DNA of 64,000 nucleotides from JAGOUA01 sp964428975 (GTDB lineage: Bacteria > Patescibacteriota > Patescibacteriia > 2-12-FULL-60-25). A program made the translations under genes and the position numbers. The stretch lies in contig CAYSAI010000004.1 of NCBI GenBank assembly GCA_964428975.1, positions 1 to 64,000 of the forward strand. The letters are read 5' to 3'. Positions 49,896 to 58,642 of this stretch are shown piece after piece (position 1 is the first letter of the stretch; the number at the start of each line of letters is the position of its first letter). The notes beneath the pieces were generated by a model. That model was not told the DNA's origin. It did not search any database and saw only the letters and a program-made list of their open reading frames with translations.

Positions 49896-51983
49896 ATGTT
49901 TTCTCTTGTCTCGTCCTATCAACCAGCGGGTGATCAGCCGCAGGCGATCGAGGAGCTTGTCGCAGGTCTTGCGCGCGGCGAGCGCTATCAAACGCTTTTA
50001 GGCGCGACGGCTACCGGAAAGACGTTTACGATGGCGAATGTGATTGAGCGTGTGCAAAAACCCACGCTCGTGATTGCCCATAATAAAACGCTTGCCGCGC
50101 AGCTTTGTAACGAGTTTCGACAGTTTTTTCCTGAGAGCGCGGTGGAATACTTCGTCTCGTACTATGACTACTATCAACCAGAAGCGTACATGCCTTCAAG
50201 CGATACCTATATCGAGAAAGAAGCGATGATTAACGAAGAGATCGACCGTTTGCGCCACAGCGCCACGCAAGCACTTCTTACGCGAAAAGACGTGATTATT
50301 GTATCGAGCGTATCTTGTATTTATGGCCTTGGCGCACCGGAAGCGTACGAAAAAACGGTGCTGCATCTTGTGCGAGATGAAGCGTTTGATCGTGAGAAGG
50401 TACTTGCTCAACTTGTCGAGATGCAGTTTACGCGTATGCCCGTAGGCGAGCTTTCGCGTGGTTCGTTTTTCGTGCGAGGAGAACTGCTCGAACTCATGCC
50501 CGCTCACGAAGAGGTGATCTATCGTATCGAGAGCGAACGTGGGAACATGATGCGCATCGCGAAACTTGATCCGCTCACACGAGAAACCGTTCGTGAACAA
50601 AAAGATCTGTGGGTGTTTCCTGCGAAACATTTCGTCACGCTTGGTCCAGAACGTGAGCGCGCGTTGAAGGAGATTCGTGCCGAGCTTACGCAGCGTATCG
50701 CGCTTTTCGAGTCGCAGGGAAAGCTTCTTGAAGCGGATCGTCTTGAACGTCGTACGAAGTATGATCTTGAACTGCTCGAAACGCTCGGCTACTGCAACGG
50801 GGTGGAGAACTACTCACAACCCTTATCTGGACGTCTGGCGGGTATGGCGCCGGATACGCTTTTTTCGTATTTCCCAGAAGATTTCCTCCTCATGATTGAT
50901 GAATCGCACGTGACGGTTCCGCAGCTTGGAGCGATGTCGGAAGGGGATCGTGCGCGCAAACAGACGCTCATAGAACATGGCTTTCGCTTGCCAAGCGCGG
51001 CGGATAATCGCCCGCTTCGTTTTTCTGAAATTGAGCACAAGATGCGTTCGGTGGTGTTTGTCTCGGCAACGCCTGGACCGTATGAGCTCACGCATTCCGG
51101 ACAGATTGTCGAGCAAATCATTCGTCCTACGGGGCTCGTGGATCCGGAAGTGCTCGTCCTTCCTGTAACACCCGGAAAAGGGGAGGCCGCGTATCGTGGA
51201 CAGATCGGCGATATTCTCGAACGAGTGAAACCTGTGCTTGCGCGCGACGAACGTGTGCTGATCACGACGCTCACGAAGAAGATGGCGGAAGATCTCACCG
51301 AGTTTCTCAAAGAGCGTGGGTTCAAAACGCAGTATATTCACAGCGGCATTGATACGATCGAGCGACTCGAGATTCTTTCTGCGTTTCGTCGTGGAGAGTA
51401 CGAGGTGATCGTGGGTGTGAACCTGCTGCGTGAAGGGCTTGATCTTCCCGAGGTTGCGCTCGTCGCGATTCTTGATGCAGATAAAGAGGGGTTTTTGCGT
51501 TCAGAAACGTCGCTCATTCAAACGATCGGACGTGCCGCGAGAAACGTGCGCGGGCAGGTGGTGCTGTATGCGGATCGCCTCACGGGGTCGATCAAGCGAG
51601 CGATGCAGGAAACGGAGCGTCGTCGCACGAAGCAACTCGCGTATAACGAAGCGCATGGCATCACGCCGCAAACGATTCGTCGTCGTGTGGACGATCTCGG
51701 TGAGATGCTCGGTCTCGAAAAGAAAACGGCGCGTGTGAAAGATATTCTCGCGCTTGAGCAGGCGCCCGACGCGCATCGTCTCGAACACGTGATCAAACAA
51801 AAACAGAAAGAAATGAAACAGGCAGCAAAAGACCTGCAGTTTGAACTCGCGGCGATTTTGCGTGATGAGATCGGTATTCTTGAAAAAGAATTGCGTAAAC
51901 AAGAACGAAGCGCGCCTCTTCCCGACGAGGAACGGAAAAAGCTCGAGAAGAAACGAAAACTTCGACATGGAAGAACGCGATGA
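49896..51983 (+). CDS. uvrB: Excinuclease ABC subunit B
   Basis: The helicase-like damage-verification subunit, 695 residues. Walker A GATATGKTFTMANV, the beta-hairpin region YDYYQPEAYMPSSDTYIEKE, DESHVT as Walker B, YIHSGIDT, and GVNLLREGLDLPEV as motif V are all present. The C-terminal UVR helix (KQAAKDLQFELAAILRDEI) pairs with the one in UvrC. The start at 49896 is used because MFSLVSSYQPAGDQPQAI is the family N-terminus; the upstream open frame is antisense to dus. Confidence 0.97.
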   Translation: MFSLVSSYQPAGDQPQAIEELVAGLARGERYQTLLGATATGKTFTMANVIERVQKPTLVIAHNKTLAAQLCNEFRQFFPESAVEYFVSYYDYYQPEAYMPSSDTYIEKEAMINEEIDRLRHSATQALLTRKDVIIVSSVSCIYGLGAPEAYEKTVLHLVRDEAFDREKVLAQLVEMQFTRMPVGELSRGSFFVRGELLELMPAHEEVIYRIESERGNMMRIAKLDPLTRETVREQKDLWVFPAKHFVTLGPERERALKEIRAELTQRIALFESQGKLLEADRLERRTKYDLELLETLGYCNGVENYSQPLSGRLAGMAPDTLFSYFPEDFLLMIDESHVTVPQLGAMSEGDRARKQTLIEHGFRLPSAADNRPLRFSEIEHKMRSVVFVSATPGPYELTHSGQIVEQIIRPTGLVDPEVLVLPVTPGKGEAAYRGQIGDILERVKPVLARDERVLITTLTKKMAEDLTEFLKERGFKTQYIHSGIDTIERLEILSAFRRGEYEVIVGVNLLREGLDLPEVALVAILDADKEGFLRSETSLIQTIGRAARNVRGQVVLYADRLTGSIKRAMQETERRRTKQLAYNEAHGITPQTIRRRVDDLGEMLGLEKKTARVKDILALEQAPDAHRLEHVIKQKQKEMKQAAKDLQFELAAILRDEIGILEKELRKQERSAPLPDEERKKLEKKRKLRHGRTR

Positions 51984-52042
51984 AAAAAAGAGGACTTACG
52001 CGTGAAAACAAAACGCCTCTCATACGAGAGGGTCAGAACCGG

Positions 52043-52618
52043 CTACGCACACGGTTCGCAAGAGATGCGTCCGCTTGGGGAAGCGGTGTACGTTTCTTTG
52101 AAAAGGATGAACAGGCACGAGGCGGAAACGTTGAGCTTCATGGCAACAAACGAGAGGAGAAGAAGCGCGACATCGAGACGGACATGCTTGATTTCGAGGA
52201 GAAGGCGTTCGCTTTGAAAGAGTGTGTCTTCTTTCGTATCGACGCGTAGCTCGACAAGATAGCTTTTTACATGATCCGCGCGTTTTGCCTGTACGACGAG
52301 ACACGCTTCTTCGAACGTGTTCGTGTAGAGGTAGTCGTCGAGCGGACCGCCCTCCTTGAGGAAGTCGAGCTCAATCGTATTTCGCGCACGAAGAAACTTC
52401 GCAACACGGAAACGTGCTTCTCGCCAGAGAGCGATGTCGGCAGGAAGGACGTTTGAGAGAGGCTCGTCGATGGGAAGGAGCACGTACTCGTCCACAGACG
52501 GATACGGATCGGGTTCGTGGGTCGCAAGCGGAGGAAAGTGCAGATTTTCACACGTGGTGGTTGGTGGAGGCATGTGTACCTCGCGCCAAGCGGTGAGCTC
52601 TCGCTGAAGCGCTTTCAC
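52043..52618 (-). CDS. Hypothetical protein
   Basis: A 191-residue soluble protein of unknown family with an acidic Pro-rich first third (HEPDPYPSVDEYVLLPIDEP) and a mixed second part ending in a hydrophobic stretch (VALLLLSFVAMKLNV). It overlaps the upstream minus-strand gene by 4 nt, which supports it as a real, co-translated gene. It converges with uvrB. Confidence 0.6.
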   Translation of the reverse strand: MKALQRELTAWREVHMPPPTTTCENLHFPPLATHEPDPYPSVDEYVLLPIDEPLSNVLPADIALWREARFRVAKFLRARNTIELDFLKEGGPLDDYLYTNTFEEACLVVQAKRADHVKSYLVELRVDTKEDTLFQSERLLLEIKHVRLDVALLLLSFVAMKLNVSASCLFILFKETYTASPSGRISCEPCA

Positions 52619-52914
52619 GAACGCTCTCCCATGATGCGCGAAGCGGCGGCACTCAGGGAATCATCTTGGAGAAAACGATCTTCGGAACGCCTGAGAAGAC
52701 GGAAGTCATCCGAGGAAGCGATGCGTGTCTTCGGTCGAGGTTTCTTCTTGGGTTCTTGGTGTTTCGCGAGCAGGGTGTTCCATTCGGGGCGCTCGCCTCT
52801 GCGATGCCTGATCCCCTTGAGCTTTTGCTCCAAGGGGTCTCGCGCTTCTGCAGCCGCTTTGATGTCGGCGCGCCGTTGAGCTTTCCCCATCCACTGCGCT
52901 TCGTCGTTCTTCAT
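52615..52914 (-). CDS. Small basic hypothetical protein
   Basis: A 99-residue, Lys/Arg-rich, probably partly disordered protein (AQRRADIKAAAEARDPLEQK; HQEPKKKPRPKTR). GGGAGA lies just upstream of the ATG, and the stop overlaps the next gene (ATGA). No family is recognised; nucleic-acid contact is possible from charge alone. Confidence 0.55.
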   Translation of the reverse strand: MKNDEAQWMGKAQRRADIKAAAEARDPLEQKLKGIRHRRGERPEWNTLLAKHQEPKKKPRPKTRIASSDDFRLLRRSEDRFLQDDSLSAAASRIMGERS

Positions 52915-53028
52915 GACGATCTCCCAGCCTCATGACGCCCCATGCGTCTGTGAAGCTCGGGCACTCTAGCACAAAAAACCTGTAAAGCGCAAATGGACAC
53001 GCCCATCTTCGACACATCTCTGCTTTCT

Positions 53029-53037
53029 TGCCATGAT
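53029..53037 (+). promoter_or_regulatory. Extended -10 promoter TGC-CATGAT, leaderless spacing
   Basis: The hexamer CATGAT (53032-53037), preceded by TGC, ends exactly 6 nt before the dnaG ATG at 53044. Confidence 0.5.
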
Positions 53038-53043
53038 CCGCGT

Positions 53044-54795
53044 ATGGATGCTGTTGCTGATATTAAAGCCCGTCTCGATGTCGTCGAGCTGGTCGGTGAG
53101 TACGTACAGCTCAAACCCGCAGGCGCTGGATCATTCAAAGGCGTATGTCCGTTTCATCAAGAACGTACGCCGTCTTTTCACGTGTCGCGAACGCGTCAGT
53201 CGTGGCACTGTTTTGGGTGTGATACAGGCGGCGATAGCTTTACGTTTATCGAAAAAATCGAAGGCATGGAATTTCGTGAGGCGCTCACGTTCCTCGCACA
53301 GAAGGCAGGTGTGACGCTTCCCGAAGCGCCCGTCTTCGAAAAAACCACGTCGAAGAAAAAACGACTATTCGAAGTAAACGAGATGGCAGCGAAGTTTTTT
53401 CGATCCGTTCTTTTGAATGCGAGCTCTGCGCAAGAAGCGCGTGCGTATGTCGTCCGACGTCAGATCGATGATCTTTCTGCCGACCTGTTTCTTATTGGGT
53501 ATGCGCCCGACACGTGGTCCTCTCTCACGGAGGCGCTTGGGAAGCGTGGCGTTCTCGCGGATGAGCTCGTCGCCGCGGGTCTCGCGATGAAGCGTGATCA
53601 GGGCGATGGTGTCTATGATCGTTTTCGCGGACGACTTCTTTTTCCTATCGCGGACGTACATGGAAATATCGTTGGCTTTACGGGACGTATTCTCACGAGC
53701 GATCCGAATCAACCGAAATACATGAATACGCCAGAAACAAGTGTGTACAAAAAATCCATGCTGCTCTACGGACTTGATAAAGCAAAAGCGGAAATTCGTA
53801 AAACAACGCTCGCGGTGATCGTGGAAGGAAATATGGATGTAGTTTCATCGCATCAAGCAGGGATCACGAATGTGGTTGCAGCAAGCGGGACAGCGCTCAC
53901 GCTTGAGCAGCTGACGCTTCTCAAACGTTTTACGACGAATCTTGCGATTGCGTTTGATCAAGATGCGGCAGGAGGGGCAGCCACGCTTCGCGGACTTGAT
54001 CTTGCGCGTCAACAGGATTTTTCGATCAAGATTATTACGCTTCCACCGGACGCAGGAAAAGATCCAGACGAAGCGTGCAAAAAAGATCCTGCGCTTTGGA
54101 AACAGGCAATTGCAAGCGCGACGAGTATTATGGATTGGGTGTATGCACGAGCGTTCGCGCGTCATCCGGAAGGTTCACCTGAATCGAAGCGCGCGATTGC
54201 CGATGAGGTGCTGCCCGAACTTGCGCGGATCATGCATCCGGTTGAGCGAGATGCGTGGACGAAACGTCTTGCGCAAGATTTGGGGGTGAGTGAAACGGCG
54301 TTTGTGCGTCGTGCGGGAGCAGCGCCTTCGCTTCGCGAACCTTCACGCAAGCAAGCAGCATCTTCACGAAGTGACACGCCTCTTGAAGAGCGTCGCGCGT
54401 GGTTATGGTTTGCGACGTATCTTGTTCATGAGCAAGATATCGAGAAGCTGTTGCTTCAAGAAACACTCCTGCGAGGGCTCGAAGATGAGCCTCTTCTGCA
54501 AGCTCTTTACAGCGCTCTACAGGCGGCGTACCGTGAGCGTGGTTTTTCCTCTTCCATTTTAGGTGAAGAGGAGAGAAAAACTTTTACCACTCTTGCGCTG
54601 CTCGCTGAACGGGCGTTCGTCGCTCTTGATCGCACACACCTCGAACAAGAACGAGAAGCGCTCGCGCGACTTCTTCGTCAGCACACGAACGTTCGCTTGC
54701 GAGCGCGTCTTCTCGAAGACATGCGTCTCGCGGAAGCGGCACACGATACATCTCGTATCGAAGCGCTTTCCAAACACCTATCCACTCTTACGTGA
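53044..54795 (+). CDS. dnaG: DNA primase DnaG
   Basis: A 583-residue RNA-primer polymerase. The zinc-binding domain is CPFHQERTPSFHV...CFGCDTGG. The catalytic core has the Toprim segment VIVEGNMDVV, followed by AFDQDAAGGAAT and the DPDE motif. A helical C-terminal DnaB-interaction region follows. The start at 53044 gives MDAVADIKARLDVVELVGEY, the family N-terminus; an upstream in-frame ATG at 52993 is less likely. It precedes rpoD by 39 nt, the conserved dnaG-rpoD pairing. Confidence 0.96.
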   Translation: MDAVADIKARLDVVELVGEYVQLKPAGAGSFKGVCPFHQERTPSFHVSRTRQSWHCFGCDTGGDSFTFIEKIEGMEFREALTFLAQKAGVTLPEAPVFEKTTSKKKRLFEVNEMAAKFFRSVLLNASSAQEARAYVVRRQIDDLSADLFLIGYAPDTWSSLTEALGKRGVLADELVAAGLAMKRDQGDGVYDRFRGRLLFPIADVHGNIVGFTGRILTSDPNQPKYMNTPETSVYKKSMLLYGLDKAKAEIRKTTLAVIVEGNMDVVSSHQAGITNVVAASGTALTLEQLTLLKRFTTNLAIAFDQDAAGGAATLRGLDLARQQDFSIKIITLPPDAGKDPDEACKKDPALWKQAIASATSIMDWVYARAFARHPEGSPESKRAIADEVLPELARIMHPVERDAWTKRLAQDLGVSETAFVRRAGAAPSLREPSRKQAASSRSDTPLEERRAWLWFATYLVHEQDIEKLLLQETLLRGLEDEPLLQALYSALQAAYRERGFSSSILGEEERKTFTTLALLAERAFVALDRTHLEQEREALARLLRQHTNVRLRARLLEDMRLAEAAHDTSRIEALSKHLSTLT

Positions 54796-54834
54796 ACGCG
54801 CACGTTCTCGCGTTATCTCTGGTGACCTCTTTGT

Positions 54835-56133
54835 ATGCCCCGTACACCCGTGAAAAAGAAATTTTATCCTTCTACGCCGAAGAAGTCCGTCGTGAAGAAA
54901 AAGAAGCTGATCGAAAAACCCGTCACGCTCGTGAAAAAACCGACCGCAAAAAAAGCGTCGGGAAAAAAACCGACCTTGCTTCGCATGAAGCGTCCGGTCT
55001 ACGTAAAATCTCCTTCACCGACGAACGAGGCGCTCGACCGTCTATTTGAAAAAGCGCGCGCTCGCGGTTTTATGACCGAAACGGAACTCTATTTTGCGTT
55101 TCCGGAGGTGGAAGATTATATCGATGCACTTGAAGGATTTGTCGATCGTCTCGATGCGGCAGGGATCAGTATGGTGGAACAGAAGGAGGGAATTCTCGGT
55201 CGTTCTCTTGAGCGAAAAGGGATTTTAAAATCGTTACATAGCCACGATGATAAAGAACGAAAACCATCCGCATCCACGACGGTGAAAACCGAGCCGCTCG
55301 ATTTTTTGAACATCGATAATATTCAGATGTATCTTCGTGAGATCGGAAAAATTCCTCTTCTCACGGGTGAGCAAGAGGTTGCGCTCGCGAAACGAAAAGA
55401 GAAGAATGACAAAGAAGCAGAACGCGCGCTCATTGAGGCGAACTTGCGCTTGGTGGTATCGATCGCGAAGAAATTTACCGGAAAATCGCTCTCGCTTCTC
55501 GACTTAATTCAAGAGGGAAATATCGGACTGTTTCGTGCGGTGAAAAAGTTTGAATATCGCAAAGGATTTAAATTTTCTACCTATGCGACGTGGTGGATTC
55601 GCCAAGCGATCACGCGCGCGCTTGCCGATCAATCACGTACCATTCGTATTCCTGTGCACATGGTGGAGACGATCAATAAGTATCAGCAGATCGAGCGTGA
55701 ACTTATTCAAGAGCTTGGACGTGAACCGCTTCCCGAGGAAATCGCCGCGGAAATGCATCAAGATATTGAAAAAGTGCGTCATATCATAAAAATTTCACAA
55801 GATACGGTTTCTCTCGAGACGTCTATTGGTGACGACGACGACGGAGATACCACGCTTGCCGACTTCATCGAAGATTCGAAGAACGTGTCACCAGATCGAA
55901 GTGCCGCACTTCAACTGTTGCGCGATTACGTTCGAGACATCATCAAAGATTTGAACCCTCGTGAGCAAAAGATTCTTGAGATGCGTTTTGGCCTTATTGA
56001 CGGCGTTGGGCACACGCTGGAAGAAGTAGGAAAAGAATTTGATGTAACGCGCGAACGTATTCGTCAGATCGAAGCAAAGGCGCTTGAAAAAATTCAGCAA
56101 CACGCAAACGTGAAGAAACTGGAAGATTATTAG
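54835..56133 (+). CDS. rpoD: RNA polymerase primary sigma factor
   Basis: A 432-residue sigma-70. The first about 55 residues are Lys-rich and repetitive (KKSVVKKKKLIEKP). Region 1.2 has DNIQMYLREIGKIPLLT, region 2 has DLIQEGNIGLFRAVKKFEY and YATWWIRQAITRALADQ, and region 4.2 has DVTRERIRQIEAKALEKI. It should recognise TTGACA/TATAAT-type promoters, which fits those listed here. The acidic inter-region 1.2-2.1 spacer of enteric RpoD is absent, giving a compact form. Confidence 0.97.
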   Translation: MPRTPVKKKFYPSTPKKSVVKKKKLIEKPVTLVKKPTAKKASGKKPTLLRMKRPVYVKSPSPTNEALDRLFEKARARGFMTETELYFAFPEVEDYIDALEGFVDRLDAAGISMVEQKEGILGRSLERKGILKSLHSHDDKERKPSASTTVKTEPLDFLNIDNIQMYLREIGKIPLLTGEQEVALAKRKEKNDKEAERALIEANLRLVVSIAKKFTGKSLSLLDLIQEGNIGLFRAVKKFEYRKGFKFSTYATWWIRQAITRALADQSRTIRIPVHMVETINKYQQIERELIQELGREPLPEEIAAEMHQDIEKVRHIIKISQDTVSLETSIGDDDDGDTTLADFIEDSKNVSPDRSAALQLLRDYVRDIIKDLNPREQKILEMRFGLIDGVGHTLEEVGKEFDVTRERIRQIEAKALEKIQQHANVKKLEDY

Positions 56134-56136
56134 GAC

Positions 56137-56260
56137 AGGACTCACGCGTTTGGATGAGATTCGAGATGCTGGAGCCTTGCAAAACCGGAGACGTACACAC
56201 GCTGTACGTTGAGGATTTTGTGAGGCGAAGCGCTCGAAGATCGCCAAACACGTACGTCCT
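56137..56260. repeat. MITE-like palindromic element after rpoD
   Basis: Inverted ends AGGACTCACGCGTTTGG and CCAAACACGTACGTCCT bracket an imperfect palindrome with a GTAC-ACACGCT-GTAC hairpin and longer flanking stems (GCCTTGCAAAACC with GGATTTTGTGAGGC). The right 39 nt match the left end of the element at 35046 in reverse complement at 36 of 39 positions. Confidence 0.75.
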
Positions 56261-56263
56261 AGG

Positions 56264-56290
56264 AATAAAATACCCCTGTCCTAGCAGGGA
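56264..56290 (-). terminator. Terminator after the gene at 56312 (minus strand)
   Basis: CCCTG/CAGGG stem with a 6-nt loop. On the minus strand it runs into GTATTTTATT. Confidence 0.6.
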
Positions 56291-56311
56291 AAGGGGAGCA
56301 GGGGAGTGCGA

Positions 56312-56815
56312 TCACGCCGCACGCTTCTTTTGATTGATCACTGGCCAAACGCCAGATGAGGGTGAAGGGCGAATTTTCCATTCCTCTGGAATGGATTGTA
56401 GGCCCTCGGCGGCGACCTTTGTTTGTTTCGCAAGTACGCGTGCCGTCTCTTTTTCGGCGCGTTGCCATGCAAACGCTTCTTGACGTGCGGCGCGCAGTTC
56501 CTCTTCTTGAAAGCTACGGAGCGTTTCTATGTAGCGGCCGATGCGACGACCACGAGTTTGTGCACGGCTCTTCCGTCGTTCGAGGGCACGATAGCGCTCG
56601 ATCTCTCCATCAAGAAGGTGAATGATTTCACGAGATGATCGCGCGTAGGAAGAAATCTCTTCGAAAAAGTCCGTTGGAAGACGTATCTCATGAAGGCTGC
56701 GAAAACGAATGTTCGTTCCGTACGTTTCACGTCGAGCATGCAATCGGTTGTGTAGGTCTTTTGCGAGAGCGAGAGGGACATTCTGCAGGAGGAACTGTCG
56801 ATGTCGTCCACGCAT
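56312..56815 (-). CDS. Hypothetical coiled-coil protein
   Basis: A 167-residue basic protein, mostly helical (FFEEISSYARSSREIIHLLD; LRSFQEEELRAARQEAFAWQ). The ATG at 56815 is selected because AAAGGAGG lies 6-7 nt upstream. No family is recognised and there is no export signal. It is a single-gene unit with its own terminator. Confidence 0.65.
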   Translation of the reverse strand: MRGRHRQFLLQNVPLALAKDLHNRLHARRETYGTNIRFRSLHEIRLPTDFFEEISSYARSSREIIHLLDGEIERYRALERRKSRAQTRGRRIGRYIETLRSFQEEELRAARQEAFAWQRAEKETARVLAKQTKVAAEGLQSIPEEWKIRPSPSSGVWPVINQKKRAA

Positions 56816-56949
56816 GGAACAACCTCCTTTGAGAGCGTGATTGAGGTGAAAGCCTGTGGCGATCATACGGAGAATTGAGCGAGCTGTCAATCCTTCTATG
56901 GGGCGCCTCTTCGCTCGACTCTCTCACTCAAAAGAGATGCGCACGTCTT

Positions 56950-56979
56950 TTGACAACCCTCTCGTTCGCTGTGTACGAT
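56950..56979 (+). promoter_or_regulatory. tRNA-Asn promoter TTGACA-18-TACGAT
   Basis: -35 TTGACA (56950-56955) and -10 TACGAT (56974-56979), 18 nt apart, predict a start about 4 nt before the tRNA. The TTGACAACC opening is shared with the rpmA promoter. Confidence 0.8.
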
Positions 56980-56989
56980 GCCCTCGCGT

Positions 56990-57064
56990 TCCGGGGTAGC
57001 TCAGCGGTAGAGCAGTTGACTGTTAATCAATTGGTCGTGGGTTCGAGCCCCACCCCCGGAGCCA
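56990..57064 (+). tRNA. tRNA-Asn(GTT)
   Basis: The acceptor TCCGGGG pairs with CCCCGGA, the discriminator is G, and CCA is encoded. The anticodon loop CTGTTAA gives GTT. D-arm GCTCAGCGGTAGAGC and T-arm GTGGG-TTCGAGC-CCCAC are standard. 75 nt. Confidence 0.96.
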
Positions 57065-57069
57065 CGTAG

Positions 57070-57096
57070 AACCGACCGCCTCAAAACGGTCGGTTT
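57070..57096 (+). terminator. Terminator after tRNA-Asn
   Basis: A perfect 9-bp stem AACCGACCG/CGGTCGGTT with an 8-nt loop, followed by a short T-rich TTTCGCT. Confidence 0.7.
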
Positions 57097-57218
57097 CGCT
57101 ATCTACAGAACCTTTCTGTGCCGGTGTGTGGTCTGCGCGCGACGGTGAAAGGCGTATGCTCTATGGGAATGTACAACTTTGCGGTACACTTCAACCAGTA
57201 GGAGAAAGACGTGCTCGT

Positions 57219-57614
57219 ATGAATACCTCATTCACAAAGCTTTTTGCTAAGATCCTGGTTTTCCCGGCTATTTTTAGCTTTGCTTTAGCTTGTTGCCAAC
57301 CGATGTTTGCACAAGCGGCTGAAGCAAGCGATGGTCATATTACACAGATAGAAGAAACAACTCTTCATGCTGGCGAGGTGATGATTGAAGAGGGTCACGA
57401 CTGCGATCATAACGATCATCATGGGCAGAGTTCATTACAGGCACCAACCCAAAAGCTAACTGCTGATTTCGCTTTTTCAAACGTTGTACCCTCACCCGCT
57501 TCATTCTATCAGTATCCGGCAGTTGATTCCTATTTCCTTGCTCAACCCCGCATCACCGGACCACCGTGGGATGGGAAAAGTATAAAAGCCTTCCTAGGGG
57601 TTTACCGTTCTTAA
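57219..57614 (+). CDS. Secreted His-rich protein of the metal locus
   Basis: A 131-residue exported protein. The signal peptide is ILVFPAIFSFALACCQPMFAQA. The mature part has an acidic/His cluster EEGHDCDHNDHHG, a likely metal-binding site. The rest is polar without a known fold. The start at 57219 opens the signal peptide; TACACT lies about 35 nt upstream and an AGGAG about 16 nt upstream. As first gene of the metal locus it may act as an extracytoplasmic metal chelator; that role is inference. Confidence 0.7.
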   Translation: MNTSFTKLFAKILVFPAIFSFALACCQPMFAQAAEASDGHITQIEETTLHAGEVMIEEGHDCDHNDHHGQSSLQAPTQKLTADFAFSNVVPSPASFYQYPAVDSYFLAQPRITGPPWDGKSIKAFLGVYRS

Positions 57615-57691
57615 ATTCAAGATACGACGAACGATGTTTTTATCGTTGTTTTGCGTTTCTCATATTATTTATCTCTGATCATTATCCATCT

Positions 57692-58621
57692 ATGAAACAT
57701 ACATCTCTACAGGTTCTCGCTCCTCTCGCTCTCGTCACTCTTCTCGGGGCGGGATGTGTAGGCTCGAACCCATCAGAAGCACCAAAAACGACAACCAATT
57801 CTGACGTTCCTAAGGTTGCAACCGATGATCATGCAGGAAGCGAACATGTTGCAAAACTTGCCGGTTCTCGTATTGAGGTGAAAGGAAAGAACGATCTCAA
57901 GCTTGGGAACATCGAACTATCCTTCAAGCTCTATGGAGAAGATGGACATAATTTTGGTCCGAATGATCTCAAAACAATGCATGAAAAGAAGCTCCACCTG
58001 CTCCTCGTCCGCGATGACATGACACGCTTTCAACATCTTCATCCAGAATACGTAGGAGATTCTTGGACCGTAAAAACAACGATCCCAGATCAAGGGAAGT
58101 ATCAGATGTATGCAGACATTGCTCCGACGGAAGAAGAGCCATCTGTGTTGCGTGTCCCTCTCACGATTGGAGGAAACACCCAGAATGCCCAAGCCCCTGC
58201 ACCAAACGCAGACCGGTCAGCTCAAGACGGAGAATATATGGCTAAACTCACCATTGATCAGCCTCTCAAGACGAAAGAAACCAAGCAGTGGACATTTACG
58301 GTTACACGGAATGGAAAACCTGTGACGAACTTGAAGCCCTATCTTGGTGCGTATGGGCATGTCGTCGAACTTCGTCACACGGACCCGGATGATTTCTTCC
58401 ATGTTCATCCCGTGACGGAGAGCCAGCCTAAGGATGGACAGGTGGTCTTTGAAGGGACTTTTCCTGTGAAAGGCCGTTACACTCTTTACGCTCAATTCAA
58501 TGTAAATGGTTCGATAAAAACCTTTCCAATTACGGTTGATGTGAACGAAGCTGGTCAGGCTACTCCCTCAGCAAATATCCAAGGTCAAAATCACGACACG
58601 CTGCAGGGTGCCGGACACTAA
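57692..58621 (+). CDS. Lipoprotein with two tandem HxHP domains
   Basis: A 309-residue protein with a lipobox (LVTLLGAGC, Cys22), so anchored outside the membrane. Two similar beta-rich domains follow: the first contains FQHLHP (residues 114-118 region) and DQGKYQMYADI, the second FFHVHP (236-240 region) and VKGRYTLYAQF. The repeated H-x-H-P and the His-rich ends suggest paired metal sites. I do not know a named family. It lies between the His-rich protein and the efflux genes. Confidence 0.75.
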   Translation: MKHTSLQVLAPLALVTLLGAGCVGSNPSEAPKTTTNSDVPKVATDDHAGSEHVAKLAGSRIEVKGKNDLKLGNIELSFKLYGEDGHNFGPNDLKTMHEKKLHLLLVRDDMTRFQHLHPEYVGDSWTVKTTIPDQGKYQMYADIAPTEEEPSVLRVPLTIGGNTQNAQAPAPNADRSAQDGEYMAKLTIDQPLKTKETKQWTFTVTRNGKPVTNLKPYLGAYGHVVELRHTDPDDFFHVHPVTESQPKDGQVVFEGTFPVKGRYTLYAQFNVNGSIKTFPITVDVNEAGQATPSANIQGQNHDTLQGAGH

Positions 58622-58642
58622 TCAAGCCATTGACAACCTATT

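Noticed and set aside
56875..57069. A 64-residue frame across tRNA-Asn
   Set aside because: It reads through the tRNA gene and its promoter. The peptide GSSAVEQLTVNQLVVGSSP is the usual spurious tRNA translation.
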